In this document: positions 34,951 to 48,389 of the stretch, piece by piece | How the letters are laid out: each line of letters begins with the position of its first letter | How positions within the stretch are numbered: the first letter of the stretch is position 1 | Assembly: GCA_947652605.1 (NCBI GenBank) | Contig: CANTFG010000309.1 | Location: forward strand, 232,265 to 296,264 | DNA from: Elmis aenea | Taxonomy: Eukaryota > Arthropoda > Insecta > Coleoptera > Elmidae | Direction of reading: 5' to 3' | Length of the DNA stretch: 64,000 nt | Made by a program: the position numbers and the translations under genes | Notes under the pieces: model-generated | What the model was told of the DNA's origin: nothing | What the model saw: the letters and a program-made list of their open reading frames with translations, nothing else | The model's database searches: none

Positions 34951-35130
34951 TTATTGGTCATAAGTAATATCTTCATCGTCACACGACCTCAAGGGCCGGT
35001 CATGACCATTAGTTCTTAAGTTTCTATAATAAGCATGTTTAACAGGAGGAATGAATTTTAATAGGTCCATCATATCTCTCCTTTTTTCTCTTGTTGCAGT
35101 TCTGCCTGTAGGATAAAGGCTGGTCCACAT
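34951..35130 (-). CDS. Unassigned 59-codon frame, possible TE protein tail
   Basis: Minus-strand ATG at 35128-35130 to TAA at 34951-34953. Reads MWTSLYPTGRTATREKRRD, MMDLLKFIPPVKHAYYRNLR, then an acidic end CDDEDITYDQ. Composition is less AT-biased than the surroundings, and the peptide looks protein-like (charged helix, PP turn, aromatic cluster), unlike most frames here. A stop lies two codons upstream of the ATG, so it is probably a 3' coding fragment of a longer gene or transposon rather than a complete small gene. I do not recognise the family. No poly(A) signal or splice site was established. Confidence 0.35.
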   Translation of the reverse strand: MWTSLYPTGRTATREKRRDMMDLLKFIPPVKHAYYRNLRTNGHDRPLRSCDDEDITYDQ

Positions 35131-35476
35131 TTTTCAGAACTACAGGTCTACCTGCTAAACGGAGACCATGAAATGATGTTTATTAATTTAAATAAAAAGT
35201 ACAAGAGGAAAGCATAACAACCTTAGAGCATTGAAACGAGAAGAAAATAACCGTTTTAATAAGGCCACAGCCAACTACGACTTCCATTTAAAAAAATGCA
35301 AGTTTGTGTTATAAATCGGAAATCGAGGGTTATGAAAATTTCGTCAACACATGTAAAATGTAGGTAACAATATCTATTAAAGTCAATTTTAATTTTTGTT
35401 CTAGCTCATACGCTTACGGAATTATTCAAGTTTGAAAAAATCGACCTTTTTCAGTTTTTTCAAAATATTTCAAAAA
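35131..35476. other. AT-rich spacer, nothing recognised
   Basis: No coding frame. A TTTGAAAAAATCGACCTTTT stretch at about 35430 and ATTTCAAAAAG before 35477 run directly into the 172-bp duplication. Confidence 0.45.
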
Positions 35477-35802
35477 GCAATGACTTTGGTATGTACCACC
35501 CCTTAGATAAAAGTATTTTACATATCCCCTGCAATTTTCATGAAAGAATCTCTTTCCGTTACCGAGAAAATAATTAATTATTTTTACTTTTTACTGATAA
35601 TGTATATTACATATGGTACTATGCGTTGGATGGGTCTCTGACGGGCAGGCAATAACTTTGGTATGTACCACCCCTTAGGTAAAAGTATTTTACATATTCC
35701 CTGCAATTTTCATGAAAGAATCTTCGCCCGTTATCGAGAAAATAATTAATTATTTTTACTTTTTTACTGATAATGTATATTACATATGGTACTATGCGTT
35801 GG
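35477..35802. repeat. Two tandem copies of a 172-bp sequence, second cut short
   Basis: GCAATGACTTTGGTATGTAC (35477) and GCAATAACTTTGGTATGTAC (35649) begin two copies sharing ACCACCCCTTAG, CTGCAATTTTCATGAAAGAA and ATATGGTACTATGCGTTGG. Copy 1 continues ATGGGTCTCTGACGGGCAG, while copy 2 stops exactly at GCGTTGG (35802), where the foldback element starts. The interruption therefore defines the left edge of that element. Confidence 0.85.
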
Positions 35803-35803
35803 A

Positions 35804-36305
35804 GCTCCGTGAAGTTGGCTCCACGATATTAAGCACTAAATCTAAAATATATTCCAAGATTTAGTGCTTATTTATTGCTTTTTTGTGCTTTAAGAATAAA
35901 CTTTATAACTGCAATAGTTTACCAGATATTTCAAAAATTGTTTTTGGACGCCAACTTCACGCTGGCTCCGCGACTTTGTCTGATTGTATTCCATTTGCTA
36001 TAAGATTTAGTGCTTATTTAGTGCTTTTTTGTGCTTCAAGAATTAACTTGATAACTACTTTGGTTTAGGAGATATTTCAAAAATCGTATTTTGGTGCCAA
36101 CTTCACGCTGGCTTCGCGACTTTGTCTGATTGTATTCAATTTGCTAGAGAATTTAGTGCTTATTTATTGCTTTTTTGTGCTTCAAGAATTAACTTGATAA
36201 CTACTTTGGTTTAGGAGATATTTCAAAAATCGTATTTTGGTGCCAACTTAACGCTCACTCTGCAACTTTGTCTGATCGTATTTAATTTGCTAGAGTATTT
36301 AGTGC
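35804..36305. repeat. 146-bp tandem units in the left arm
   Basis: The unit landmark GCCAACTTCACGCTGGCT recurs at 35950 and 36096, and as GCCAACTTAACGCTCACT at 36242. Each unit holds AGTGCTTATTTA and GTGCTT[CT]AAGAAT, then GATATTTCAAAAAT. The outermost unit (from 35804) is the most diverged. About 3.4 units are present. Confidence 0.88.
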
Positions 36306-36584
36306 TTATTTAATATTTAAACAGACCTCAGAATATTATGGGGAGGTATTGGTTTTGTACTTTGATTTGTTGGATTCATAATTCGTGTACTGAACAAAAA
36401 GTTATATTTTATGTTCATCATCTTTATCTGATCTTACAACTTATCGATTAATTTCTTTATATTCTTATTGTATTTTATTGTTGTAAAGTTCAGACTCTAC
36501 ACATGTTTTCTTGTTTTGCAAATATAATTTCTTATTTTTAGGAATAGTCAAGTTCTTTAAATTTTGTATAACTGTTCAAGTTCC

Positions 36585-37263
36585 CTTCCACTGCACGTGT
36601 TACACACAAACTAAAGAGCTTTTAACTGAGGATTGTTTTAATAAAAAGCAATGCTTTTGGGCGCTCTAATAAAGTGATCATCCCAATAGTCACATTTTAA
36701 AATAAAGGGGACCCCTTTTTCCTTTTTATTTCTGTAGGCTAAATTTTGATGACTTCATTTTTAACATTTTCTATTTTTGCATCATTTTTGGTAATGCACA
36801 TTGACCCACATCTAGAACAGCAGGTATATTTCAGTCAATGAACTTTATTTAGCCATTTAACTATTCTTCCCATTGAACACTTGTCCCTTATTTATTGCTT
36901 TGCGAACATAAAAACTATTTGTCGTTTCAGATGGTCCAACCTATGCCCTTGTTTAGAATTTTAGCTGGTTTGTTTATATTTTAGTGACTGATAATTCTAC
37001 TGCAATTGCTTCAAAAACATCTCATTTCACATCTATAATATGCTTTAAAGTTTGTGTTTTAATTTTACCGTGGAAATATTAGTTTGTTAAACATCTGAAA
37101 CAAATTAAAAAAATATTTATTTAGTGGCATGTGCAATATGCCACATATATAAGCAAATATTAGATGTGAAACATAAATAAGTATCAGAAACCATACAAAA
37201 GTGACTTGCACGTGTTACACACAACAGGGTGCTTCGAATCCAAACTAAGGGGTTTTACCGATC
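36585..37263. other. Loop of the foldback element
   Basis: It has no coding frame of note. GCACGTGTTACACACAA occurs near both loop ends in the same orientation (36593-36609 and 37208-37224), each followed by AAACTAA[AG]G, so the loop interior (about 615 bp) may be an insertion or duplication product. Confidence 0.6.
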
Positions 37264-37539
37264 GGAACTTGACCAGTTATACAAAATTTAAAGAACTTGA
37301 GTATTCCTAAAAATAAGAAATTATATTTGCAAAACAAGAAAACATGTGTAGAGTCTGAACTTTACAACAATAAAATACAATAAGGATATAAAGAAATTAA
37401 TCGATAAGTTGTAACATCAGATAAAGATGATGAACATAAAATATAACTTTTTGTTCAGTACACGAATTATGAATCCAACAAATCAAAGTACAAAACCAAT
37501 ACCTCCCTATAATATTCTGAGGTCTGTTTAAATACTAAA

Positions 37540-38046
37540 TAAGCACTAAATACTCTAGCAAATTAAATACGATCAGACAAAGTTGCGGAGTGAGCGTTAA
37601 GTTGGCGCCTAAGTACGATTTTTGAAATATCTCCTAAACCAAAGTAGTTATCAAGTTAATTCTTGAAGCACAAAAAAGCACAAAATAAGCACTAAATCCT
37701 CTAGTAAATTGAATAGGATCAGACAAAGTCGCGGAGCCAGCGTGAAGTTGGCACCAAAATACGATTTTTGGAATATCTCCTAAACCAAAGTAGTTATCAA
37801 GTTAATTCTTGAAGTACAAAAAAGCACTAAATAAGCACTAAATCTTATAACAAATTGAATACCATCAGACAAAGTCGCGGAGCCAGCGTGAAGTTGGCGT
37901 CCAAAAACAATTTTTGAAATATCTGGTAAACTATTGCAGTTATAAAGTTTATTCTTAAAGCACAAAAAAGCACTAAATAAGCACTAAATCTTGGAATATA
38001 TTTTAGATTTTGTGCTTAATATCGCGGAGCCAACTTCACGGAGCTG
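37540..38046. repeat. 146-bp tandem units in the right arm
   Basis: These are the mirror image of the left-arm units, with the landmark AGCGTGAAGTTGG at about 37738 and 37886 and the diverged AGCGTTAAGTTGG at about 37592. The order of diverged and conserved units is the same as in the left arm when read from the tip, so the arms were duplicated after the tandem units formed, or are kept alike by conversion. Confidence 0.85.
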
Positions 38047-38373
38047 CTCAAGGAACATATGTATTAACTAAAGCACGGTAATTTTAGGAAATTAGTAAAA
38101 ATTAAAACCAGCTCTTTAAGTCATATGCAAAACAATTGTATTCATGTAAAGAGGCGATGGATAAACTGTTTCTGTGATATACAAATCAATAATTAAAATT
38201 GTTTAGAAATAGTCGCTCAAGGAACATATGTATTAACTAAAGCACGGTATTTTTAGGAAATTATTAAAAATTAAAACCAGCTCATTGAAAGACATATGCA
38301 AAACAATTGTATTCATGTAAAGAGGCGATGAATAAACTGTTCCTGTCATATACAAATCAATAATTAAAATTGT

Positions 38374-38388
38374 TTCGAAATAGTCGCT
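38374..38388 (+). other. CENP-B-box-like motif at the Satellite B monomer junction (first clear example)
   Basis: TTCGAAATAGTCGCT matches TTCGNNNNANNCGGG at TTCG, A and CG but not the last two G (7 of the 9 fixed positions). It recurs in many monomers throughout the array. Other monomers have TTAG, TCAG or TTGG in place of TTCG, which removes the first half of the motif while leaving the rest intact. Whether any protein binds it is unknown. Confidence 0.4.
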
Positions 38389-41300
38389 CAAGGAACATAT
38401 GTATTAACTAAAGCACGGTATTTTTAGGAAATTATTAAAAATTAAAACCAGCTCATTGAAAGACATATGCAAAACAATTGTATTCATGTAAAGAGGCGAT
38501 GGATAAACTGTTCCTATGATATACAAATCAATAATTAAAATTGTTTCGAAATAGTCGCTCAAGGCACATATGTGTTAACTAAAGCACGGTATTTTTAGGA
38601 AATTATTAAAAATTAAAACCAGCTCATTGAAAGACATATGCAAAACAATTGTATTCATGTAAAGAGGCGATAGATAAACTGTTCCTGTGATATACAAATC
38701 AATAATTAAAATTGTTTCGAAATAGTCGCTCAAGGAACATATGTATTAACTAAAGCACGGTATTTTTAGGAAATTAGTAAAAATTAAAACCAGCTCTTTA
38801 AAAGACAAATGCAAAACAATTGTATTCATGTAAAGAGGCGATGGATAAACTGTTTCTGTGATATACAAATCAATAATTAAAATTGTTTAGAAATAGTCGC
38901 TCAAGGAACATATGTATTAACTAAAGCACGGTATTTTTAGGAAATTATTAAAAATTAAAACCAGCTCATTGAAAGACATATGCAAAACAATTGTATTCAT
39001 GTAAAGAGGCGATGGATAAACTGTTCCTGTCATATACAAATCAATAATTAAAATTGTTTCGAAATAGTCGCTCAAGGAACATATGTATTAACTAAAGCAC
39101 GGTATTTTTAGGAAATTATTAAAAATTAAAACCAGCTCATTGAAAGACATATGCAAAACAATTGTATTCATGTAAAGAGGCGATGGATAAACTGTTCCTG
39201 TGATATACAAATCAATAATTAAAATTGTTTAGAAATAGTCGCTCAAGGAACATATGTATTAACTAAAGCACGGTATTTTTAGGAAATTATTAAAAATTAA
39301 AACCAGCTCATTGAAAGACATATGCAAAACAATTGTATTCATGTAAAGAGGCGATGGATAAACTGTTCCTGTGATATACAAATCAATAATTAAAATTGTT
39401 TAGAAATAGTCGCTCAAGGAACATATGTATTAACTAAAGCACGGTATTTTTAGGAAATTATTAAAAATTAAAACCAGCTCATTGAAAGACATATGCAAAA
39501 CAATTGTATTCCTGTAAAGAGGCGATGGATAAACTGTTTCTGTGATATACAAATCAATAATTAAAATTGTTCAGAAATAGTCGCTCAAGGAACATATGTA
39601 TTAACTAAAGCACGGTATTTTTAGGAAATTATTAAAAATTAAAACCAGCTCATTGAAAGACATATGCAAAACAATTGTATTCATGTAAAGAGGCGATGGA
39701 TAAACTGTTCCTGTCATATACAAATCAATAATTAAAATTGTTTAGAAATAGTCGCTCAAGGAACATATGTATTAACTAAAGCACGGTATTTTTAGGAAAT
39801 TATTAAAAATTAAAACCAGCTCATTGAAAGACATATGCAAAACAATTTTATTCATGTAAAGAGGCGATGGATAAACTGTTCCTGTGATATACAAATCAAT
39901 AATTAAAATTGTTTAGAAATAGTCGCTCAAGGAACATATGTATTAACTAAAGCACGGTATTTTTAGGAAATTATTAAAAATTAAAACCAGCTCATTGAAA
40001 GACATATGCAAAACAATTGTATTCATGTAAAGAGGCGATGGATAAACTGTTCCTGTGATATACAAATCAATAATTAAAATTGTTTCGAAATAGTCGCTCA
40101 AGGAACATATGTATTAACTAAAGCACGGTATTTTTAGGAAATTATTAAAAATTAAAACCAGCTCATTGAAAGACATATGCAAAACAATTGTATTCATGTA
40201 AAGAGGCGATGGATAAACTGTTCCTGTGATATACAAATCAATAATTAAAATTGTTTCGAAATAGTCGCTCAAGGAACATATGTATTAACTAAAGCACGGT
40301 ATTTTTAGGAAATTATTAAAAATTAAAACCAGCTCATTGAAAGACATATGCAAAACAATTGTATTCATGTAAAGAGGCGATGGATAAACTGTTCCTGTCA
40401 TATACAAATCAATAATTAAAATTGTTTAGAAATAGTCGCTCAAGGAACATATGTATTAACTAAAGCACGGTATTTTTAGGAAATTATTAAAAATTAAAAC
40501 CAGCTCATTGAAAGACATATGCAAAACAATTGTATTCATGTAAAGAGGCGATGGATAAACTGTTCCTGTGATATACAAATCAATAATTAAAATTGTTCAG
40601 AAATAGTCGCTCAAGGAACATATGTATTAACTAAAGCACGGTATTTTTAGGAAATTATTAAAAATTAAAACCAGCTCATTGAAAGACATATGCAAAACAA
40701 TTTTATTCATGTAAAGAGGCGATGGATAAACTGTTCCTGTGATATACAAATCAATAATTAAAATTGTTTAGAAATAGTCGCTCAAGGAACATATGTATTA
40801 ACTAAAGCACGGTATTTTTAGGAAATTATTAAAAATTAAAACCAGCTCATTGAAAGACATATGCAAAACAATTGAATTCCTGTAAAGAGGCGATGGATAA
40901 ACTGTTTCTGTGATATACAAATCAATAATTAAAATTGTTCAGAAATAGTCGCTCAAGGAACATATGTATTAACTAAAGCACGGTATTTTTAGGAAATTAT
41001 TAAAAATTAAAACCAGCTCATTGAAAGACATATGCAAAACAATTGTATTCATGTAAAGAGGCGATAGATAAACTGTTCCTGTCATATACAAATCAATAAT
41101 TAAAATTGTTTAGAAATAGTCGCTCAAGGAACATATGTATTAACTAAAGCACGGTATTTTTAGAAAATTATTAAAAATTAAAACCAGCTCATTGAAAGAC
41201 ATATGCAAAACAATTTTATTCATGTAAAGAGGCGATGGATAAACTGTTCCTGTGATATACAAATCAATAATTAAAATTGTTTAGAAATAGTCGCTCAAGG

Positions 41301-43259
41301 AACATATGTATTAACTAAAGCACGGTATTTTTAGGAAATTATTAAAAATTAAAACCAGCTCATTGAAAGACATATGCAAAACAATTGTATTCATGTAAAG
41401 AGGCGATGGATAAACTGTTCCTGTGATATACAAATCAATAATTAAAATTGTTTCGAAATAGTCGCTCAAGGAACATATGTATTAACTAAAGCACGGTATT
41501 TTTAGGAAATTATTAAAAATTAAAACCAGCTCATTGAAAGACATATGCAAAACAATTGTATTCATGTAAAGAGGCGATGGATAAACTGTTCCTGTGATAT
41601 ACAAATCAATAATTAAAATTGTTTCGAAATAGTCGCTCAAGGAACATATGTATTAACTAAAGCACGGTATTTTTAGGAAATTAGTAAAAATTAAAACCAG
41701 CTCATTGAAAGACATATGCAAAACAATTGTATTCATGTAAAGAGGCGATGGATAAACTGTTCCTGTCATATACAAATCAATAATTAAAATTGTTTAGAAA
41801 TAGTCGCTCAAGGAACATATGTATTAACTAAAGCACGGTATTTTTAGGAAATTATTAAGAATTAAAACCAGCTCATTGAAAGACATATGCAAAACAATTG
41901 TATTCATGTAAAGAGGCGATGGATAAACTGTTCCTGTGATATACAAATCAATAATTAAAATTTTTTAGAAATAGTCGCTCAAGGAACATATGTATTAACT
42001 AAAGCACGGTATTTTTAGGAAATTATTAAAAATTAAAACCAGCTCATTGAAAGACATATGCAAAACAATTGTATTCATGTAAAGAGGCGATGGATAAACT
42101 GTTTCTGTGATATACAAATCAATAATTAAAATTGTTTAGAAATAGTCGCTCAAGGAACATATGTATTAACTAAAGCACGGTATTTTTAGGAAATTATTAA
42201 AAATTAAAACCAGCTCATTAAAAGACATATGCAAAACAATTGTATTCATGTAAAGAGGCGATGAATAAACTGTTCCTGTCATATACAAATCAATAATTAA
42301 AATTGTTTCGAAATAGTCGCTCAAGGAACATATGTATTAACTAAAGCACGGTATTTTTAGGAAATTATTAAAAATTAAAACCAGCTCATTGAAAGACATA
42401 TGCAAAACAATTGTATTCATGTAAAGAGGCGATGGATAAACTGTTCCTATGATATACAAATCAATAATTAAAATTGTTTCGAAATAGTCGCTCAAGGCAC
42501 ATATGTATTAACTAAAGCACGGTATTTTTAGGAAATTATTAAAAATTAAAACCAGCTCATTGAAAGACATATGCAAAACAATTGTATTCATGTAAAGAGG
42601 CGATAGATAAACTGTTCCTGTGATATACAAATCAATAATTAAAATTGTTTCGAAATAGTCGCTCAAGGAACATATGTATTAACTAAAGCACGGTATTTTT
42701 AGGAAATTAGTAAAAATTAAAACCAGCTCTTTAAAAGACAAATGCAAAACAATTGTATTCATGTAAAGAGGCGATGGATAAACTGTTTCTGTGATATACA
42801 AATCAATAATTAAAATTGTTTAGAAATAGTCGCTCAAGGAACATATGTATTAACTAAAGCACGGTATTTTTAGGAAATTATTAAAAATTAAAACCAGCTC
42901 ATTAAAAGACATATGCAAAACAATTGTATTCATGTAAAGAGGCGATGGATAAACTGTTCCTGTCATATACAAATCAATAATTAAAATTGTTTCGAAATAG
43001 TCGCTCAAGGAACATATGTATTAACTAAAGCACGGTATTTTTAGGAAATTATTAAAAATTAAAACCAGCTCATTGAAAGACATATGCAAAACAATTGTAT
43101 TCATGTAAAGAGGCGATGGATAAACTGTTCCTGTGATATACAAATCAATAATTAAAATTGTTTAGAAATAGTCGCTCAAGGAACATATGTATTAACTAAA
43201 GCACGGTATTTTTAGGAAATTATTAAAAATTAAAACCAGCTCATTGAAAGACATATGCA

Positions 43260-46200
43260 AAACAATTGTATTCCTGTAAAGAGGCGATGGATAAACTGTT
43301 TCTGTGATATACAAATCAATAATTAAAATTGTTCAGAAATAGTCGCTCAAGGAACATATGTATTAACTAAAGCACGGTATTTTTAGGAAATTATTAAAAA
43401 TTAAAACCAGCTCATTGAAAGACATATGCAAAACAATTGTATTCATGTAAAGAGGCGATGGATAAACTGTTCCTGTGATATACAAATCAATAATTAAAAT
43501 TGTTTCGAAATAGTCGCTCAAGGAACATATGTATTAACTAAAGCACGGTATTTTTAGGAAATTATTAAAAATTAAAACCAGCTCATTGAAAGACATATGC
43601 AAAACAATTGTATTCATGTAAAGAGGCGATGGATAAACTGTTCCTGTCATATACAAATCAATAATTAAAATTGTTTAGAAATAGTCGCTCAAGGAACATA
43701 TGTATTAACTAAAGCACGGTATTTTTAGGAAATTATTAAAAATTAAAACCAGCTCATTGAAAGACATATGCAAAACAATTGTATTCATGTAAAGAGGCGA
43801 TGGATAAACTGTTCCTGTGATATACAAATCAATAATTAAAATTGTTCAGAAATAGTCGCTCAAGGAACATATGTATTAACTAAAGCACGGTATTTTTAGG
43901 AAATTATTAAAAATTAAAACCAGCTCATTGAAAGACATATGCAAAACAATTTTATTCATGTAAAGAGGCGATGGATAAACTGTTCCTGTGATATACAAAT
44001 CAATAATTAAAATTGTTTAGAAATAGTCGCTCAAGGAACATATGTATTAACTAAAGCACGGTATTTTTAGGAAATTATTAAAAATTAAAACCAGCTCATT
44101 GAAAGACATATGCAAAACAATTGTATTCCTGTAAAGAGGCGATGGATAAACTGTTTCTGTGATATACAAATCAATAATTAAAATTGTTCAGAAATAGTCG
44201 CTCAAGGAACATATGTATTAACTAAAGCACGGTATTTTTAGGAAATTATTAAAAATTAAAACCAGCTCATTGAAAGACATATGCAAAACAATTGTATTCA
44301 TGTAAAGAGGCGATAGATAAACTGTTCCTGTCATATACAAATCAATAATTAAAATTGTTTAGAAATAGTCGCTCAAGGAACATATGTATTAACTAAAGCA
44401 CGGTATTTTTAGAAAATTATTAAAAATTAAAACCAGCTCATTGAAAGACATAATGCAAAACAATTTTATTCATGTAAAGAGGCGATGGATAAACTGTTCC
44501 TGTGATATACAAATCAATAATTAAAATTGTTTAGAAATAGTCGCTCAAGGAACATATGTATTAACTAAAGCACGGTATTTTTAGGAAATTATTAAAAATT
44601 AAAACCAGCTCATTGAAAGACATATGCAAAACAATTGTATTCATGTAAAGAGGCGATGGATAAACTGTTCCTGTGATATACAAATCAATAATTAAAATTG
44701 TTTAGAAATAGTCGCTCAAGGAACATATGTATTAACTAAAGCACGGTATTTTTAGGAAATTATTAAAAATTAAAACCAGCTCATTGAAAGACATATGCAA
44801 AACAATTGTATTCCTGTAAAGAGGCGATGGATAAACTGTTTCTGTGATATACAAATCAATAATTAAAATTGTTCAGAAATAGTCGCTCAAGGAACATATG
44901 TATTAACTAAAGCACGGTATTTTTAGGAAATTATTAAAAATTAAAACCAGCTCATTGAAAGACATATGCAAAACAATTGTATTCATGTAAAGAGGCGATG
45001 GATAAACTGTTCCTGTGATATACAAATCAATAATTAAAATTGTTTCGAAATAGTCGCTCAAGGAACATATGTATTAACTAAAGCACGGTATTTTTAGGAA
45101 ATTATTAAAAATTAAAACCAGCTCATTGAAAGACATATGCAAAACAATTGTATTCATGTAAAGAGGCGATGGATAAACTGTTCCTGTCATATACAAATCA
45201 ATAATTAAAGTTGTTTAGAAATAGTCGCTCAAGGAACATATGTATTAACTAAAGCACGGTATTTTTAGGAAATTATTAAAAATTAAAACCAGCTCATTGA
45301 AAGACATATGCAAAACAATTGTATTCATGTAAAGAGGCGATGGATAAACTGTTCCTGTGATATACAAATCAATAATTAAAATTGTTCAGAAATAGTCGCT
45401 CAAGGAACATATGTATTAACTAAAGCACGGTATTTTTAGGAAATTATTAAAAATTAAAACCAGCTCATTGAAAGACATATGCAAAACAATTTTATTCATG
45501 TAAAGAGGCGATGGATAAACTGTTCCTGTGATATACAAATCAATAATTAAAATTGTTTAGAAATAGTCGCTCAAGGAACATATGTATTAACTAAAGCACG
45601 GTATTTTTAGGAAATTATTAAAAATTAAAACCAGCTCATTGAAAGACATATGCAAAACAATTGTATTCCTGTAAAGAGGCGATGGATAAACTGTTTCTGT
45701 GATATACAAATCAATAATTAAAATTGTTCAGAAATAGTCGCTCAAGGAACATATGTATTAACTAAAGCACGGTATTTTTAGGAAATTATTAAAAATTAAA
45801 ACCAGCTCATTGAAAGACATATGCAAAACAATTGTATTCATGTAAAGAGGCGATAGATAAACTGTTCCTGTCATATACAAATCAATAATTAAAATTGTTT
45901 AGAAATAGTCGCTCAAGGAACATATGTATTAACTAAAGCACGGTATTTTTAGAAAATTATTAAAAATTAAAACCAGCTCATTGAAAGACATATGCAAAAC
46001 AATTTTATTCATGTAAAGAGGCGATGGATAAACTGTTCCTGTGATATACAAATCAATAATTAAAATTGTTTAGAAATAGTCGCTCAAGGAACATATGTAT
46101 TAACTAAAGCACGGTATTTTTAGGAAATTATTAAAAATTAAAACCAGCTCATTGAAAGACATATGCAAAACAATTTTATTCATGTAAAGAGGCGATGGAT

Positions 46201-46350
46201 AAACTGTTCCTGTGATATACAAATCAATAATTAAAATTGTTTCGAAATAGTCGCTCAAGGAACATATGTATTAACTAAAGCACGGTATTTTTAGGAAATT
46301 ATTAAAAATTAAAACCAGCTCATTGAAAGACATATGCAAAACAATTGTAT
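43260..46350. repeat. 9-monomer (about 1539-bp) duplication nested in the 30-mer, copy 1
   Basis: The TTCCTGTAAAG monomer at 43271 recurs at 44811 (1540, including one inserted base near 44451), and GCGATAGATAAACTGTTCCT followed by GTCATATAC at about 44311 recurs at about 45850 (1539 = 9 x 171). Confidence 0.85.
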
Positions 46351-48389
46351 TCATGTAAAGAGGCGATGGATAAACTGTTCCTGTGATATACAAATCAATA
46401 ATTAAAATTGTTTCGAAATAGTCGCTCAAGGAACATATGTATTAACTAAAGCACGGTATTTTTAGGAAATTAGTAAAAATTAAAACCAGCTCATTGAAAG
46501 ACATATGCAAAACAATTGTATTCATGTAAAGAGGCGATGGATAAACTGTTCCTGTGATATACAAATCAATAATTAAAATTGTTTAGAAATAGTCGCTCAA
46601 GAAACATATGTATTAACTAAAGCACGGTATTTTTAGGAAATTATTAAGAATTAAAACCAGCTCATTGAAAGACATATGCAAAACAATTGTATTCATGTAA
46701 AGAGGCGATGGATAAACTGTTCCTGTGATATACAAATCAATAATTAAAATTTTTTAGAAATAGTCGCTCAAGGAACATATGTATTAACTAAAGCACGGTA
46801 TTTTTAGGAAATTATTAAAAATTAAAACCAGCTCATTGAAAGACATATGCAAAACAATTGTATTCATGTAAAGAAGCGATGGATAAACTTTTCCTGTGAT
46901 ATACAAATCAATAATTAAAATTGTTTAGAAATAGTCGCTCAAGGAACATATGTATTAACTAAAGCACGGTATTTTTAGGAAATTATTAAAAATTAAAACC
47001 AGCTCATTGAAAGACATATGCAAAACAATTGTATTCATGTAAAGAGGCGATGGATAAACTGTTCCTGTGATATACAAATCAATAATTAAAATTGTTCAGA
47101 AATAGTCGCTCAAGGAACATATGTACTAACTAAAGCACGGTATTTTTAGGAAATTATTAAAAATTAATACCAGCTCATTGAAAGACATATGCAAAACAAT
47201 TGTATTCATGTAAAGAGGCGATGGATAAACTGTTCCTGTGACATACAAATCAATAATTAAAATTGTTTCGAAATAGTCGCTCAAGGAACATATGTATTAA
47301 CTAAAGCACGGTATTTTTAGGAAATTATTAAAAATTAAAACCAGCTCATTAAAAGACATATGCAAAACAATTGTATTCATGTAAAGAGGCGATGAATAAA
47401 CTGTTCCTGTCATATACAAATCAATAATTAAAATTGTTTCGAAATAGTCGCTCAAGGAACATATGTATTAACTAAAGCACGGTATTTTTAGGAAATTATT
47501 AAAAATTAAAACCAGCTCATTGAAAGACATATGCAAAACAATTGTATTCATGTAAAGAGGCGATGGATAAACTGTTCCTATGATATACAAATCAATAATT
47601 AAAATTGTTTCGAAATAGTCGCTCAAGGCACATATGTATTAACTAAAGCACGGTATTTTTAGGAAATTATTAAAAATTAAAACCAGCTCATTGAAAGACA
47701 TATGCAAAACAATTGTATTCATGTAAAGAGGCGATAGATAAACTGTTCCTGTGATATACAAATCAATAATTAAAATTGTTTCGAAATAGTCGCTCAAGGA
47801 ACATATGTATTAACTAAAGCACGGTATTTTTAGGAAATTAGTAAAAATTAAAACCAGCTCTTTAAAAGACAAATGCAAAACAATTGTATTCATGTAAAGA
47901 GGCGATGGATAAACTGTTTCTGTGATATACAAATCAATAATTAAAATTGTTTAGAAATAGTCGCTCAAGGAACATATGTATTAACTAAAGCACGGTATTT
48001 TTAGGAAATTATTAAAAATTAAAACCAGCTCATTAAAAGACATATGCAAAACAATTGTATTCATGTAAAGAGGCGATGGATAAACTGTTCCTGTCATATA
48101 CAAATCAATAATTAAAATTGTTTCGAAATAGTCGCTCAAGGAACATATGTATTAACTAAAGCACGGTATTTTTAGGAAATTATTAAAAATTAAAACCAGC
48201 TCATTGAAAGACATATGCAAAACAATTGTATTCATGTAAAGAGGCGATGGATAAACTGTTCCTGTGATATACAAATCAATAATTAAAATTGTTTAGAAAT
48301 AGTCGCTCAAGGAACATATGTATTAACTAAAGCACGGTATTTTTAGGAAATTATTAAAAATTAAAACCAGCTCATTGAAAGACATATGC

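Larger units (their letters stand above)
35803..38046. mobile_element. 2.24-kb foldback element with 0.78-kb inverted arms
   Basis: AGCTCCGTGAAGTTGGCTCC at 35803-35822 is perfectly complementary to 38027-38046, and near-perfect complementarity runs inward to about 36584 on the left and 37264 on the right. Each arm is built from about 146-bp tandem units. The arms also generate mirror-image 61-codon frames (35883-36068 plus, 37780-37965 minus) beginning MCFKNKLYNCNSLPDISKIV, which are therefore repeat by-products. No target duplication was found: the left flank is the 172-bp repeat and the right flank is Satellite B. No coding domain was recognised in the loop. The structure is that of a foldback-type transposon or MITE; family unknown. 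Confidence 0.88.

Noticed and set aside
35883..37965. Two almost identical 61-codon frames (35883-36068 plus, 37780-37965 minus) suggestive of a gene pair
   Set aside because: They are the same sequence in the two inverted arms of the foldback element, within its 146-bp units; conservation reflects the palindrome, not selection for protein.
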